Below, piece after piece: positions 43,947 to 54,287 of a DNA stretch of 64,000 nucleotides; position 1 is the stretch's first letter, and each line of letters begins with the position of its first letter. The stretch covers positions 124,001 through 188,000 of the forward strand of contig NZ_JAANPV010000006.1 in NCBI RefSeq assembly GCF_011290505.1, read 5' to 3'. Both the position numbers and the translations under genes were made by a program. Origin of the DNA: Paenalcaligenes suwonensis (GTDB lineage: Bacteria; Pseudomonadota; Gammaproteobacteria; Burkholderiales; Burkholderiaceae_B). The notes below the pieces were generated by a model, which had not been told where the DNA came from, made no database searches, and saw only the letters and a program-made list of their open reading frames with translations.

Positions 43947-44429
43947 TCAACCATTATGTGATGCTTCCTGAACTTGCCACAGCTCGTGCCAATCACGGGC
44001 GTACTGAACACGCGTTTCATCTGCACTAACTTTTTTAAAGCCTAGCGCACGCCAAAACTGGTTCGCCGGTTCTTTATGTACATCTGTCTCTAGGTGTACC
44101 GCCTGTACGGCTTTCTCGCCCGTCCAGCGTAAAATATGCCCCCACAGCAAACGCCCATAGCCTTGTCGTTGTGACAAAGGCCGTATGTAGAACTCCGCTA
44201 CGTGCGCAATATCCGTATTTTGTGTATCTATCCATACATTGGCAAAGCCCACAGGTACACGTTCGTCACACAGCAATAAGAACGCCCTAGGCCCTTCTGC
44301 ATAACGCTGTACAAGTAGGTTGGCATCACACTGCTCGCCAGCCCAATCCTGATCCAGATACTCTTGGTATAGCGCTAAAAACGTTGTCCAATGAGAGGTG
44401 TTTGGCACAACCAGGATACTGTTCAACAT
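43947..44429 (-). CDS. GNAT-family N-acetyltransferase
   Basis: The ATG at 44429 is preferred (AAGGA then 6 nt); an ATG six bases upstream abuts AAGGA directly. 160 residues. HVAEFYIRPLSQRQGYGRLLWGH is the acetyl-CoA pocket motif A (R/Q-x-x-G-x-G), and NQFWRALGFKKV is motif B. Substrate unknown. It may act on small amines or an antibiotic, given the resistance genes nearby. Strand and position suggest independent expression from the next GNAT. Confidence 0.8.
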   Translation of the reverse strand: MLNSILVVPNTSHWTTFLALYQEYLDQDWAGEQCDANLLVQRYAEGPRAFLLLCDERVPVGFANVWIDTQNTDIAHVAEFYIRPLSQRQGYGRLLWGHILRWTGEKAVQAVHLETDVHKEPANQFWRALGFKKVSADETRVQYARDWHELWQVQEASHNG

Positions 44430-44504
44430 AGACATTCCTTCTTGATAAGGGAGGTTCTGCTTGCTGTGCTGCTCTAGGCTGGCTATTACTGCAATTGATA
44501 ATGG

Positions 44505-44954
44505 CTACTTAAAACAATACTCCAAAATTTCATCGCCTGCGTCATCAAATTCACCCGTTGATTCCCACCCTAAGTATCGATAAAACCCATAGGATCTAAC
44601 CTGGGAATCAGCTGCACAACTTAAAAACAAACGCTCTAAACCCGCTACCTGCATATCGTTCATCACCAACGTTAGCAGTTTTTTACCTATACCTTGGTCT
44701 TCGTACTCTGGCAGCAAGGCTAACACCAGTATTTCCCCCTGCTCTGCTTCACCAAAGCAGTAACCAACAATCTGATGATTGTACGTGGCAACGTAACCAA
44801 AGCTCTCGCCTTGCTCAATACCTGCAGCCCAGGTTTCAGGAGTAATACCCAATTCAGCTAAGTCTTCTCTGGAGAACGCATTTTCACGTGTTAGGCCACG
44901 AATCTCTATACATTGGCCTACATCACCAGCCACAGCTGCTCTATAATTAATCAT
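44505..44954 (-). CDS. GNAT-family N-acetyltransferase
   Basis: 149 residues. ILVLALLPEYEDQGIGKKLLTLV contains the Q-G-I-G acetyl-CoA loop and YGFYRYLGWESTGEF is the motif B/C end. Divergent from the Nudix gene, 29 bp apart, so the two starts share a promoter region. Substrate not predictable. Confidence 0.8.
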   Translation of the reverse strand: MINYRAAVAGDVGQCIEIRGLTRENAFSREDLAELGITPETWAAGIEQGESFGYVATYNHQIVGYCFGEAEQGEILVLALLPEYEDQGIGKKLLTLVMNDMQVAGLERLFLSCAADSQVRSYGFYRYLGWESTGEFDDAGDEILEYCFK

Positions 44955-44983
44955 TAAAAACCTAATAAAAATTTTGTTTTACT

Positions 44984-45406
44984 ATGCCAAAAACCATACA
45001 AGCGGCCTGCGGCGCCGTTATTATAAACAATAATAAAATATTATTATTAAAAAGAAAGAAAACACCAGAATCTAATCACTGGGGAATTCCTGGCGGAAAA
45101 ATAGATTGGATGGAGAAAATAGAAGATGCTGTATGTCGTGAAACTTTAGAGGAAACCAGCCTACATATTTCCAGTCTGCGACTACTCGTTAACGTTAACC
45201 ACTTCGATGTAGAGCAGGATGCCCATTGGTTAGCCGGTGTATACCTTGCTACGTCTTTCAAAGGCGAAGCCCAACTGGTAGAACCTGATAAACATGCTGA
45301 ACTGGGTTGGTTTAGTCTTGATAACTTACCCACACCCTTAACACAAGCCACTGAACAAGCTATTTCTGCGTTACGTGAGCAGCTGCCTTCCAAGGTGGTA
45401 TCTTAA
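44984..45406 (+). CDS. Nudix hydrolase
   Basis: 140 residues. Nudix box GKIDWMEKIEDAVCRETLEETSL, with G-x5-E-x7-R-E-x-x-E-E all present, but the last Gly is Ser. The N-terminus VIINNNKILLLKRKKTPESNHWGIPGG is a typical Nudix strand-helix. It would hydrolyse a nucleoside diphosphate linked to another moiety, in clearance of oxidised or toxic nucleotides. Exact substrate unknown. It converges with the PACE pump across a shared terminator. Confidence 0.9.
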   Translation: MPKTIQAACGAVIINNNKILLLKRKKTPESNHWGIPGGKIDWMEKIEDAVCRETLEETSLHISSLRLLVNVNHFDVEQDAHWLAGVYLATSFKGEAQLVEPDKHAELGWFSLDNLPTPLTQATEQAISALREQLPSKVVS

Positions 45407-45437
45407 AAAACAGGGGCCATGTGCCCCTGTTTTTTAA
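45403..45437. terminator. Bidirectional terminator between the Nudix and PACE genes
   Basis: Perfect 15-bp stem TTAAAAAACAGGGGC/GCCCCTGTTTTTTAA with a 5-nt loop, serving both convergent genes. Confidence 0.9.
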
Positions 45438-45439
45438 GC

Positions 45440-45904
45440 TTATTCCGCTGCCTGAACGCTAACACTGTTCTCGCTGCTTACCCTAGGATTAGATCTAAAC
45501 ACTCGGTCATAAGCCAAGTTAAAGAGGAAAGCAAAAAACAAATAGTAAGCGACGATCCAGATATCCATGATCAATGCATCCAACAGTGTTATTTTCAAAT
45601 ACCAGGATATAAATGGTATTAACAAGAATAACAAACCAAACTCAAATAACAGAGCATGTAAAATTCGATCTTTTAATGTTTTATCTAATTTACCGCGCAA
45701 TCTATATACAACCTTGTCATAAACAATGTTGTATATAAAATTCCATAGTGTTGCCACAATAGATGATACGATTCCTACTACTCCCATAGAGGTAATAGAA
45801 AACCCTAGAAAATAGGTAAAAATGGGGATAAATAGCGTTAACGCTATGACCTCAAACATCAAGGCGTGCCGTATCCTATCGGCTAAACTTCTGGCTTGCA
45901 TCAT
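45440..45904 (-). CDS. PACE-family efflux pump (AceI-like)
   Basis: About 154 residues from the start at 45904 (ATG-ATG pair). Two tandem BTP domains of two helices each: HALMFEVIALTLFIPIFTYFLGF with the essential Glu in helix 1, and NFIYNIVYDK in the first repeat, matched by HALLFEFGLLFLLIPFISWYL and NLAYDRVFRS in the second. PACE pumps export chlorhexidine and other cationic biocides or short diamines with a proton gradient. It is divergent from a LysR gene, like the AceI/AceR pair. Confidence 0.92.
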   Translation of the reverse strand: MMQARSLADRIRHALMFEVIALTLFIPIFTYFLGFSITSMGVVGIVSSIVATLWNFIYNIVYDKVVYRLRGKLDKTLKDRILHALLFEFGLLFLLIPFISWYLKITLLDALIMDIWIVAYYLFFAFLFNLAYDRVFRSNPRVSSENSVSVQAAE

Positions 45905-45989
45905 TACATCCACGATCAACAACAAAGCTTAGGTTATACCGCTATCGTGGCGTTCACTCCAAGTTGCCAACCATCGCTTTAATAGATAT

Positions 45990-46883
45990 ATGAATCTTTC
46001 TATTGACCAGCTTCAAGCTCTGGTACTTGCCGTACAAGCCGGCTCGTTCTCGCAAGCGGCCAAACAGGCGGGCCGTTCGCAATCTGTGATCAGCACCCAC
46101 ATCGCCAACCTAGAAGCCGATCTAGGCATACAGATTTTTGACCGTAGCACACGGATCCCTACCCTTACTGTTGAGGGTGAAAAAATCTATAAAGAAGCCG
46201 AATTCATCCTGCAACGCCGCCAAAACTTAATGCAAATGGCGCACAGCTTTGAAAAGCAGCATGAAAGCCGTGTGGTCATGGCCATTGATGAGATATTCCC
46301 CGAATCGATGGTTGCCATCTTATTGCGGGAATTCTCACTGCAATTCCCACATACTGAAGTAGAGATTTACTTTCCTCTGATGGACGATGTGGAAGACTTG
46401 GTAGAACAAGGCACCGTAGATTTGGGAATATCGTGGCGACAATCCCCCAGCCGCAATAGCCTACATTTCACGCCCATAGGCAGCGTGCCCTTAGTGCTGG
46501 TTTGTGGGTTAGAACACCCTCTACAAAAAGCGACAAAAATCACCGTAGATGAGCTACGTAAACACCGGCAAATATTGATCTCAGGCCGTAATCACAGCCT
46601 AAGCAAAAAGACCCTCAAAATTTCGCTAGATGCTTGGTATGTAGAAAGCCATTGGGTATCGATGCAAATGGTGATGAATCACATTGGTTGGGCCTTTGTG
46701 TCTAAGTATGCCTATGACAACTTCTTGCACAAAGACCGCTTGGTGGTGCTGGAAGGGCTAGGCACCCAGTTACGCGATATAGACCAAACAGTGCGTATTG
46801 ATGTGATCACCAGTAAAAGCAAACACATAGGCCCAGCCTTACACTGGCTGATTCAGCACTTCCAACACAGCATGCTGCCTTAG
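45990..46883 (+). CDS. LysR-family regulator of the PACE pump (AceR-like)
   Basis: 297 residues. N-terminal winged helix-turn-helix [53 protein letters not shown], then an effector domain from about residue 90. The gene is divergent from the PACE pump with an 85-bp gap, the arrangement known for AceR/AceI, so activation of the pump by its substrate is inferred. Its stop overlaps catB (convergent) by 4 bp. Confidence 0.88.
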   Translation: MNLSIDQLQALVLAVQAGSFSQAAKQAGRSQSVISTHIANLEADLGIQIFDRSTRIPTLTVEGEKIYKEAEFILQRRQNLMQMAHSFEKQHESRVVMAIDEIFPESMVAILLREFSLQFPHTEVEIYFPLMDDVEDLVEQGTVDLGISWRQSPSRNSLHFTPIGSVPLVLVCGLEHPLQKATKITVDELRKHRQILISGRNHSLSKKTLKISLDAWYVESHWVSMQMVMNHIGWAFVSKYAYDNFLHKDRLVVLEGLGTQLRDIDQTVRIDVITSKSKHIGPALHWLIQHFQHSMLP

Positions 46884-47536
46884 GCTACTTTCGTGGCCTT
46901 AATGGCGGCTTGATTCGCTTGCCAATACGCATGCAGGCCTGCCGCATCAGCCGTGCACAGCAAAGGCATACATGCTTGCAGATGTTCTAACGACCAATCC
47001 CACCATGCCAACTCTAGCAATTGCTCTATGTGCTCGTCGGTAAACCGTTTTTTGATGACTCTGGCCGGATTGCCCCCTACCACGCTGTAGGGCTCCACAT
47101 TTTTGGTGACCACTGCTCTGCTTGCTATCACTGCACCGTGCCCGATTTCTACGCCTGGCATAATCAATGCTTCAGCGCCTATCCACACATCGTTCCCAAC
47201 AATGGTATCGCCAGCAGGCACATAGGCATAAACTGCGGTCGAAAACGCTGGTTCTTCAGACATAAAAAAGAAGGGAAAGGAAGATATCCAATCGTGCCTA
47301 TGCCCTTGATTACCGGCCATCATGAAGGCAGCACCACTACCAATAGAACAAAAACTGCCTATGCGTAATTTATCTACATCATCACGATCGGGCATTAAAT
47401 AGCGCGCGCAATCATCGAAGGAATGGCCATGGTAATAGCCTGAATAATAACTATAGCGGCCTACCTGAATATTAGGGTTGGTCACCTGCTCGGATAGCAA
47501 TTTCCCTTTAAAAGGACTTTCAAAAAAGTTTGTCAT
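46880..47536 (-). CDS. catB: Type B chloramphenicol acetyltransferase (xenobiotic acetyltransferase)
   Basis: 218 residues. [37 protein letters not shown] and [21 protein letters not shown] are near-identical to CatB-type enzymes. The left-handed beta-helix hexapeptides ([25 protein letters not shown]) follow. His79 in [11 protein letters not shown] is the catalytic base. It acetylates chloramphenicol with acetyl-CoA as a trimer. No integron 59-be or transposon is visible beside it, so it appears chromosomal. Confidence 0.95.
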   Translation of the reverse strand: MTNFFESPFKGKLLSEQVTNPNIQVGRYSYYSGYYHGHSFDDCARYLMPDRDDVDKLRIGSFCSIGSGAAFMMAGNQGHRHDWISSFPFFFMSEEPAFSTAVYAYVPAGDTIVGNDVWIGAEALIMPGVEIGHGAVIASRAVVTKNVEPYSVVGGNPARVIKKRFTDEHIEQLLELAWWDWSLEHLQACMPLLCTADAAGLHAYWQANQAAIKATKVA

Positions 47537-47680
47537 AATATCGCTGTTACTTTGTTATCTATGCCTATCCTTTGTGAGGATATGGCTTTGATACGTAGGA
47601 TGCCCACGTAGACTACAATAGTCTTTTGGGTCCTAGCACCTACTGTATTCCTATTTTTTACTCTGCACACCTACTACGCT

Positions 47681-48409
47681 ATGTTCACAGGTATCGTTCA
47701 AGGCAAAGCACGTATTGCCACGCTTAAAGATCACAATGGTTTACGCACCCTAGAGCTAGTGTTTCCAGCCGGTTTCTGTGAAGGGCTAGAAATTGGTGCT
47801 AGCGTCTCGGTAGATGGCGTTTGCCTGACAGTTACTGAATTGCTGTCCGACACAGCCGCTTCATTCGATGTAATGCTGCAAAGCCTAAACATCACTACTT
47901 TGTCGCAGTACCAAGTGGGCACACTGGTTAATGTAGAACGCGCTGCCAAAGATGGCGCAGAAATTGGTGGCCACCCTTTGTCTGGTCATGTGGATTTTGT
48001 AGGCATCATTAGTGCCATTCAACTTCACGATGACAACAAACAAGTGCGCTTTACTGTGCCGCACGAGTTCTGCCGTTATATCTTCGCTAAAGGCTATATT
48101 GCGATCAACGGTGCCAGCCTAACCGTGTCTGAAGTGAACAAACAAGAAAACTGGTTCGAGGTTTGGCTTATTCCTGAAACGCGTCGTGTGACGACGTTGG
48201 AAGACAAACTGCTTAACGACCCCGTCAATATTGAAATTGAGCGCGGTACCCAAGTGATTGTGGATACTATTCGCGACAGTATTCAAGAAAGCCTAGGCAG
48301 TTTGCAGCCTTTACTAGAAAAGCTGCTGCAAAGCCAAGGCATCTCGCTGGAAGAACAATTGTTCAGCCAGCAATTACAACGCCTAAATCAATCTACCAAG
48401 ACTTCCTAA
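47681..48409 (+). CDS. ribE: Riboflavin synthase alpha subunit
   Basis: 242 residues with two barrel repeats: MFTGIVQGKARI, GLEIGASVSVDGVCLTV and SLNITTLSQYQVGTLVNVERA in the first, and IGGHPLSGHVDFVGII, YIAINGASLTVSEV and WLIPETRRVTTL in the second. It dismutates two lumazine molecules to riboflavin. The C-terminal tail (SLGSLQPLLEKLLQSQGISLEEQLFSQQLQRLN) is about 30 residues longer than usual and helical. It is not near other rib genes, and no FMN riboswitch is seen upstream. Confidence 0.93.
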   Translation: MFTGIVQGKARIATLKDHNGLRTLELVFPAGFCEGLEIGASVSVDGVCLTVTELLSDTAASFDVMLQSLNITTLSQYQVGTLVNVERAAKDGAEIGGHPLSGHVDFVGIISAIQLHDDNKQVRFTVPHEFCRYIFAKGYIAINGASLTVSEVNKQENWFEVWLIPETRRVTTLEDKLLNDPVNIEIERGTQVIVDTIRDSIQESLGSLQPLLEKLLQSQGISLEEQLFSQQLQRLNQSTKTS

Positions 48410-48449
48410 CCTACTTACACAAGTAGGGGTAAAACACGTCCTGCTGCCG

Positions 48450-49967
48450 CTATGGCGCAGGACATTGTCGTTCAGCTCGTAGCACTAAAACCCATACTAT
48501 CAACAAAGCCACCAACATAATGCCTACTGCTGACCACGACACAGTAGTGAAAGCTTGATCAAACGCCTCTAAAGCAGGTTGTAATAAATGTTGGCCTGAT
48601 TCTGCTGGTAACGTGCTGACCAAATACCTGACTTCGTCCAAACTGTCAGCAGCGCTAGGCAGATTCATAGCATTTGCAGTCGCCAGCATCTGGGCACTAT
48701 AGATGGCCGGCAACACACTGCCCATTATCGCCACACCCATTGCCCCACCAAGCTCGTAGGAAATTTCCTCTAACGAACCCACCATACCCACTTGGTTAAC
48801 AGGCGCTTGTTCTAGCACCGAATACGATGCTGTGGTCATGGCTGCGCTTAGGCCACAACCCAACAAGATCAAACTGCCAGCACGCGGCCAGGCTCCTAAA
48901 TCATGCAACAAGGCAAAACACAGCATACCTACCAGTGACAGCAATAGGGCCAGCACTAACAAGCGTTGGTACGGCAGGTAGCGCATCATATAGCCACTCA
49001 GCGGGCCAGCCAGTAATGCCGCTACAGGCAATGGCAACAGCACCAACGCAGCATCAATTGGCGAATGCTCTAGCACCAACTGCAGTTGCTGAGTAAAGGC
49101 GAACTCTACACCCGATAAGGTCACAGTGCTTAAAAAGGCAGTAATCACCCCAGCACTGAACAAAGGTTTTTTAAAAATAGCAAAGTTCAACATAGGGTAC
49201 GGACCATGCAGTTGTCTATGCGTGAACCAACCTAAAAATAGCACTGCCAACCCTAAGCTGCCCCAGAAATACGTCCACGACGTATTAGGCGACGCCGCTT
49301 CTTTTAGCGCACTTACTGCTGCAATTAACCCTACCATCACCAACAATGAGCTATAGCCATCCCATTTTTTAGTAGGGGTTGGGGTGCTTTTTGGCACTAC
49401 CCACAGGCTGGCAATTAAGGTCAGCACCACAATGGGGACGTTAATTAAAAACACCGAATCCCACCAAAAGTACTCCAGCAAAATCCCACCTACTACTGGC
49501 CCCATTGCGGCACCGCCTACAGCAATGGATGCCCACACCCCAATGGCTAAGGATCGTTCTTTATCGTCGGTAAACACCTCGCGAATAATCGCTAAGGTGG
49601 CTGGCATCATCATGGCAGCACCTAAACCCAATGCTGCTCTAGTAATAATTAACACCAACGACGACGGTGAAAATGCCGCCCATAATGACGCCAAGCCAAA
49701 CACGACCAAACCGCTCATAAACATGCGACGGTAGCCCACGTGATCACCTAACGAGCCCATGCCCAGCAACAAACCCGCTACGACTAGGGAATAGGCATTC
49801 ACAATCTACAGTTTCTCGCTGGTGGTAGTGTGTAAGGCCGCACTTAGTGAAGGTAAGGCGGTATACAGTACGGTGATATCCACCACAATCAACAAGAGCG
49901 CACTGGCTACCGTCAACAATGTGAGCCAACGATAGCGATACGGAACTGCACTGTTTTCTGACAGCAT
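48450..49967 (-). pseudogene. DHA2-type MFS drug efflux pump (SmvA-like) with internal amber codon
   Basis: From ATG 49967 (AGGAAAGT upstream) a single 506-codon frame runs to 48450, broken only by TAG at codon 54 (49806-49808). The family usually reads WIVxxYSLV here, so TGG to TAG is the likely change: SEKL[stop]IVNAYSLVVAGLLLGMGSLGDHVGYRRMF. The remainder keeps motif A (GSLGDHVGYRR), motif C (GPVVGGILLEYFWW) and 14 helices. SmvA-type pumps export quaternary biocides and methyl viologen. Without suppression it is non-functional, although the 3' 450 codons are otherwise intact. Confidence 0.82.
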
Positions 49968-49982
49968 ACTTTCCTACTACAA

Positions 49983-52900
49983 CTAGTGATTAATAAATTG
50001 CTGATCGGCTAAGCGCCTGTCCTCGTCGGTCACCGACGTCAGCGTGGACAAATGTTTACCCAGCCAATGGCGCAAATCATCCATGTAGCTGTACACCACA
50101 GGAATAAACACCAGACTTAAGAGTGTGGAAGTCAGCAAACCACCGATAACAGCGGCAGCCATGGGGGCCCTAAAACCGGCATCGGCTCCTGTGCTTAATA
50201 AGATGGGGATCATACCCGCCACCATAGCAATAGTGGTCATCACAATGGGGCGTGCGCGTTCTTTACCCGATTGCAGCAACGCCTCGGCTCTGTTCATGCC
50301 CGCTCGGCATTTCTCAGAGGCAAAATCCACCAATAAAATAGAGTTTTTGGTCACAATGCCCATCAACATCAAAATACCAATCACGGCTGATAAGTCTAAG
50401 GTAGCCCCTTTTAAGATCAGCCCTGCAAACGCCCCACCTATGGACAAGGGCAATGCCACCAGAATCGTCAGCGGCTGCAAGAAGTCTTTAAACAGCAATA
50501 CCAAAACGGCATAGACCATCAAAATACCAAAACCCATTGCGAGTGCAAACTTCTCGAACATCTCGACCAAAAACTCAGCATCGCCATACTGCATCAGCGA
50601 TACGCCTGTGGGTAAGTCTTGCATTTCAGGTAAGGCATACACCGTTTCCAACACCGTGCCTAACGACTGCCCGGGTTGTAGATCGGCTTCTATCGCAATG
50701 CGGCGCATACGATCAAAACGCTCAATTTGTGCAGGCCCTATACCAAAGCTCACATCCGCCACGCTATGCAACGGCACAGTCCCACCATTCTGAGATGGCA
50801 CCCGTAACTGACGCAGCGTTTCCAAATCATTGCGGTCGTGTTCACTTAACAAAACACGAATAGGCACTTGCCTATCGGAGGCATTAAACCGTGCCGAGCT
50901 TGCATCTATTTCACCTACGGTCGCAATACGCAACGCCGTCCCTACACTTTGCGTGGTAACACCTGCACGCGCTGCTTCATCGGTACGTAACGCAATTTGC
51001 AGCTCAGGACGACCTAACGGTTCTTTGACCTGCACATTCGCAATGGTGCTTAAGCCTTCCATCTGTTTACGTAAACGGTGTGCCGATTGTGACAAGGCCT
51101 GCCCATCTGCACTGACTAGAATCACCGATACATCGCGGTTTTCTCCCGCCGTAAACGAAAACTGCACATCCTCAAATTGCGCCAACTCACTGCGCAAACG
51201 TTGCTCTATTTGCTTCTGACTGGCATCACGCTTGGCTAACGGCACTAGGCGTATCAACATAGAGCCATTGGCAACCGCCTTATCATCGCCCCCGCCTACA
51301 TTCGCCAGCACGGCTTCTACTTCCTGATGCTTGCGTACCTGCTCTGACATGGCAATCATCTTGGCATCAGTTTGTGCCAAGGTAGAACCAGGCGGTAGTT
51401 TTACTTGTATGGAGATGAGGCTTTGATCGCCCTCGGGCATGAAGCCCACCGGGATCAACGGCAATAACAACCCAGACGCCACCAAAAACAACGCACCTAT
51501 GCCCAAGGTACGACGGCGGTGGTTTAAGGCCCATTCCAACACAAATAAATAGCGTTTTAACACCCCTTTAACCGGCGCATGTGCCTCCTGCAATTTTTTG
51601 GCCGATAGCGGACGCAAAATATAGGCTGCCAACAGTGGAGTCGCTAACCGTGCTACCAGCAAGGATGCCAGTACGGCCACAGACACTGTTACCCCAAACT
51701 GCTCGAAGTATTGGCCTATGTCCCCACCTATAAAACTTACGGGTAAAAAGACAGCCACAATAGTAGCGGTAATCGCCACTACCGCAAAACCAATGGCATC
51801 CGCCGCATCAATAGACGCTTGAAATGGACGCTTGCCTTTGTATAAGTGCTGCTCGATATTTTCCACTTCAACAATAGCGTCATCCACCAAAATACCGATC
51901 ACCAAGGTCAGCGCCAGTAACGTGATGCTATTTAAGGTGTAGTCCAATAGCTGCATCACCACAAAGGTAGGAAAAATGGACAGCGGCAACGCAATCGCTG
52001 CCACTACCGTCGCACGCCAACTACGCAAGAATACAAATACCACCAGCACGGTTAGCAAAGCGCCTTCCAGCAAGGTTTTCATGGACTCTTTATAGCTGTC
52101 TTCGGTGTACTTCACCAATGACAAAATCGGCAAAATACGTATATCGCTATTGTCTTTTTGCAAGGTAGCAATGCCGGCCTCTACACGCTTGGCCACCTCG
52201 GTATCGCTAGCACCCTTGCTGCGAAAAACCGAAAACTCCACTACCTCGCGCTCGGCCAAACGTGCCTTACTGCGGGCCTCGGCACTGCCGCCGCTGACCA
52301 CCGCAATGTCCGACAAGATCGCCCAGCGCCCGTCTGACAACGTAATGGGTAATTCGGCCAATTTGGCTACATCCTTAGCGCCACCCAAAATACGTATGGC
52401 TAATTCGCACCCGCTTAATACTGCTCTACCACCGGGTTCGTCTGTATTGCTACGCACTAACTGCGCGTTTACTTCTTCCGCAGTGATACCTAAAGCTTCT
52501 AACCTGTCAGGGCGCAGCTCTACGCGTATCTCGCGTTTGACACCGCCACCACGCTGCACACGCTGTACGCCAGGTTCAGCCAACAGCACACGGCTTACCC
52601 TATCGTCCACAAACCACGACAACTCTTCTGCTGTACGCTCAGAAGAACTAACCGCGTAGTACAGAATCGCCCCGCCTTCTACATCCACGCAGGAAACCTG
52701 CGGCTCTTGAATGCTTTGGGGCAGCTCTGACCTAATAGTCGTAATGGCATCGCGTACATCATTCGTAGCACGATCAGGGTCTACGCCTAATTGAAATTCC
52801 ACCGTGGTTAAGGATGTACCTTCGTTCAACGTAGAGGTGATATGCCGTACACCGGCCATCCTTGCAACGCTTTCTTCCACCTTACGGGTAATCGCGTTTT

Positions 52901-53084
52901 CAAGCTCGCTAGGCGCTGCGCCGGGCTGAGTCACCAGCACCGTCACGATGGGAAACTCCACCCTTGGGTTAGAGTTGATAGGTAACTGCAAGAAGGCAAA
53001 CCAACCTGCAACCGTTAGCATAAAAAACAGCACTAACGTAGGAATGGGCCTGCGTATTGCCCACGATGACAGCTGTGAACTCAT
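49983..53084 (-). CDS. RND efflux pump inner-membrane transporter (HAE-1 type)
   Basis: 1033 residues. Helix 1 is followed by PIVTVLVTQPGAAPSELENAITRKVEESVARMAGVRHITSTLNEG. Transmembrane Asp residues for proton transfer lie in ALTLVIGILVDDAIVEVENI. The rest shows the usual two-fold repeat, the second half ending MGIVTKNSILLVDFASEKC and GSKERARPIVMTTIAM-like loops (here SGKERARPIVMTTIAMVAGMIPILL). It works as a trimer with the adaptor and outer-membrane factor beside it. The start overlaps the adaptor stop (ATGA 53081-53084). Confidence 0.95.
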   Translation of the reverse strand: MSSQLSSWAIRRPIPTLVLFFMLTVAGWFAFLQLPINSNPRVEFPIVTVLVTQPGAAPSELENAITRKVEESVARMAGVRHITSTLNEGTSLTTVEFQLGVDPDRATNDVRDAITTIRSELPQSIQEPQVSCVDVEGGAILYYAVSSSERTAEELSWFVDDRVSRVLLAEPGVQRVQRGGGVKREIRVELRPDRLEALGITAEEVNAQLVRSNTDEPGGRAVLSGCELAIRILGGAKDVAKLAELPITLSDGRWAILSDIAVVSGGSAEARSKARLAEREVVEFSVFRSKGASDTEVAKRVEAGIATLQKDNSDIRILPILSLVKYTEDSYKESMKTLLEGALLTVLVVFVFLRSWRATVVAAIALPLSIFPTFVVMQLLDYTLNSITLLALTLVIGILVDDAIVEVENIEQHLYKGKRPFQASIDAADAIGFAVVAITATIVAVFLPVSFIGGDIGQYFEQFGVTVSVAVLASLLVARLATPLLAAYILRPLSAKKLQEAHAPVKGVLKRYLFVLEWALNHRRRTLGIGALFLVASGLLLPLIPVGFMPEGDQSLISIQVKLPPGSTLAQTDAKMIAMSEQVRKHQEVEAVLANVGGGDDKAVANGSMLIRLVPLAKRDASQKQIEQRLRSELAQFEDVQFSFTAGENRDVSVILVSADGQALSQSAHRLRKQMEGLSTIANVQVKEPLGRPELQIALRTDEAARAGVTTQSVGTALRIATVGEIDASSARFNASDRQVPIRVLLSEHDRNDLETLRQLRVPSQNGGTVPLHSVADVSFGIGPAQIERFDRMRRIAIEADLQPGQSLGTVLETVYALPEMQDLPTGVSLMQYGDAEFLVEMFEKFALAMGFGILMVYAVLVLLFKDFLQPLTILVALPLSIGGAFAGLILKGATLDLSAVIGILMLMGIVTKNSILLVDFASEKCRAGMNRAEALLQSGKERARPIVMTTIAMVAGMIPILLSTGADAGFRAPMAAAVIGGLLTSTLLSLVFIPVVYSYMDDLRHWLGKHLSTLTSVTDEDRRLADQQFINH

Positions 53085-54257
53085 GGCTGAGTGCGCTCCA
53101 ACTCATGCACTTCAACATGATCATCATCTTTAACAAACGCAAAGGCGGTGGCCACTACACTGTCGCCCTTTTTCAATCCATCAACCACTTCTACCCACTG
53201 TGCGTCTTGCCAGCCTATACTTACCGGCTGATACGACACTAGGCCACCCTCTGTCACTTTCATCACAGCGGCCTGCCCTAGGCTATCTACCGATACGGCA
53301 CTAGCAGGCACTGCCGTTGCTAAGGTTTGCGTGGGTAATACCAACTCTGCTCGGCCAAACATGCCGGCTAACACTACCGATGGTGTGCTGTGTAATGCCA
53401 CACGCACCGTACCCAAACGCGAGGCTTTATCTACCTGTGCCGACACCAAGCGTATAGTGCCCGCGGAAGATTCCGTTTGCCCTGCCCACCGTACAGAGGC
53501 TTGCATACCTGTGTGCATTTGCGCGATTAATCGCTCGCTAACATCGGCTTCTAGCTCAATCAACCCAGATTTCGCCACACTGAACAAAGCATCGTTACCG
53601 GTTTGCGCCCCCCGCTTGGGCATGACGTTGCAAAATCAGCCCGTCAACCGTTGCCACAATATGGGTTTTATCCAGTTGCTCTTGGCTTTCAGCCAGTTCA
53701 GCCTGCGCCCTAACTACCGCGGCTTGCGCGGCTTGCCAGTTCGCTTTTGCGGCATCAGCTTGTGCTCGTCGCTCGTCTAGGGTTTGTGCACTGACGGTGC
53801 CTTGGCTTAACCCCATTACGCGTTTCAGGTTTTTCTGTGCTGCATTGTGCAATGCCTGCTTTTCTTGCAGCTCAGCCGTAGCACTGTCTACTACCGCTTG
53901 TGCGTGCTGCACCTGAGCTTGCAGCACTGTTCTGTCTAACTCGGCCAATAACTGCCCTTGCTGCACGCTATCGCCCTGTTCTACCAACACACGTTCTATG
54001 CGTAAGCCAGTGAGTGCTGTACCTAGTTCTATGGTGTCTCGTGCTACCAACGAGCCGCTGATACGAGCACGTGGGCGCAGTAACACCTCATCTACCTTGA
54101 TAGTGCTAACGCGCAACATAGGTTCAGTTGGCACTTGCTCTTTGCCCGACAGTTGCAACCATATGCCCGCCACGACTAGCAAGCACATCGCCGTAACCCC
54201 CCACTTGTTACGTAGGAAACCCGGCACATACATTCGATTTTCTGTAGAACGACTCAT
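53081..54257 (-). pseudogene. RND efflux periplasmic adaptor (membrane fusion protein), frameshifted
   Basis: Two overlapping frames share one adaptor. The 5' frame runs from a membrane anchor (WGVTAMCLLVVAGIWLQL) through RISGSLVARDTIELGTALTG, EQGDSVQQGQLLAELD, a coiled-coil hairpin and VDGLILQRHAQAG, then ends in GANR. The 3' frame begins AQTGNDALFSVAKSGLIELEADVSERL and runs to VKDDDHVEVHELERTQP. The frames join across the G6 run at 53608-53613; five G (or eight) would restore RHAQAGAQTGND. The total length (1177 nt) is one base too long. Either slippage, mutation or assembly error. Confidence 0.88.
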
Positions 54258-54287
54258 AGTGTTGCAGCAAACTGTACAAAAATTTAT

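Noticed and set aside
46880-47536. catB as an integron cassette
   Set aside because: No attC-like imperfect palindrome or integrase seen on either side.
48438-48463. Hairpin GTCCTGC/GCAGGAC as terminator for ribE
   Set aside because: No T-run, and the hairpin overlaps the end of the convergent MFS gene; kept out of the feature list.
49126-49734. Plus-strand ORFs over the SmvA-like gene
   Set aside because: Antisense shadows in a membrane-protein gene.
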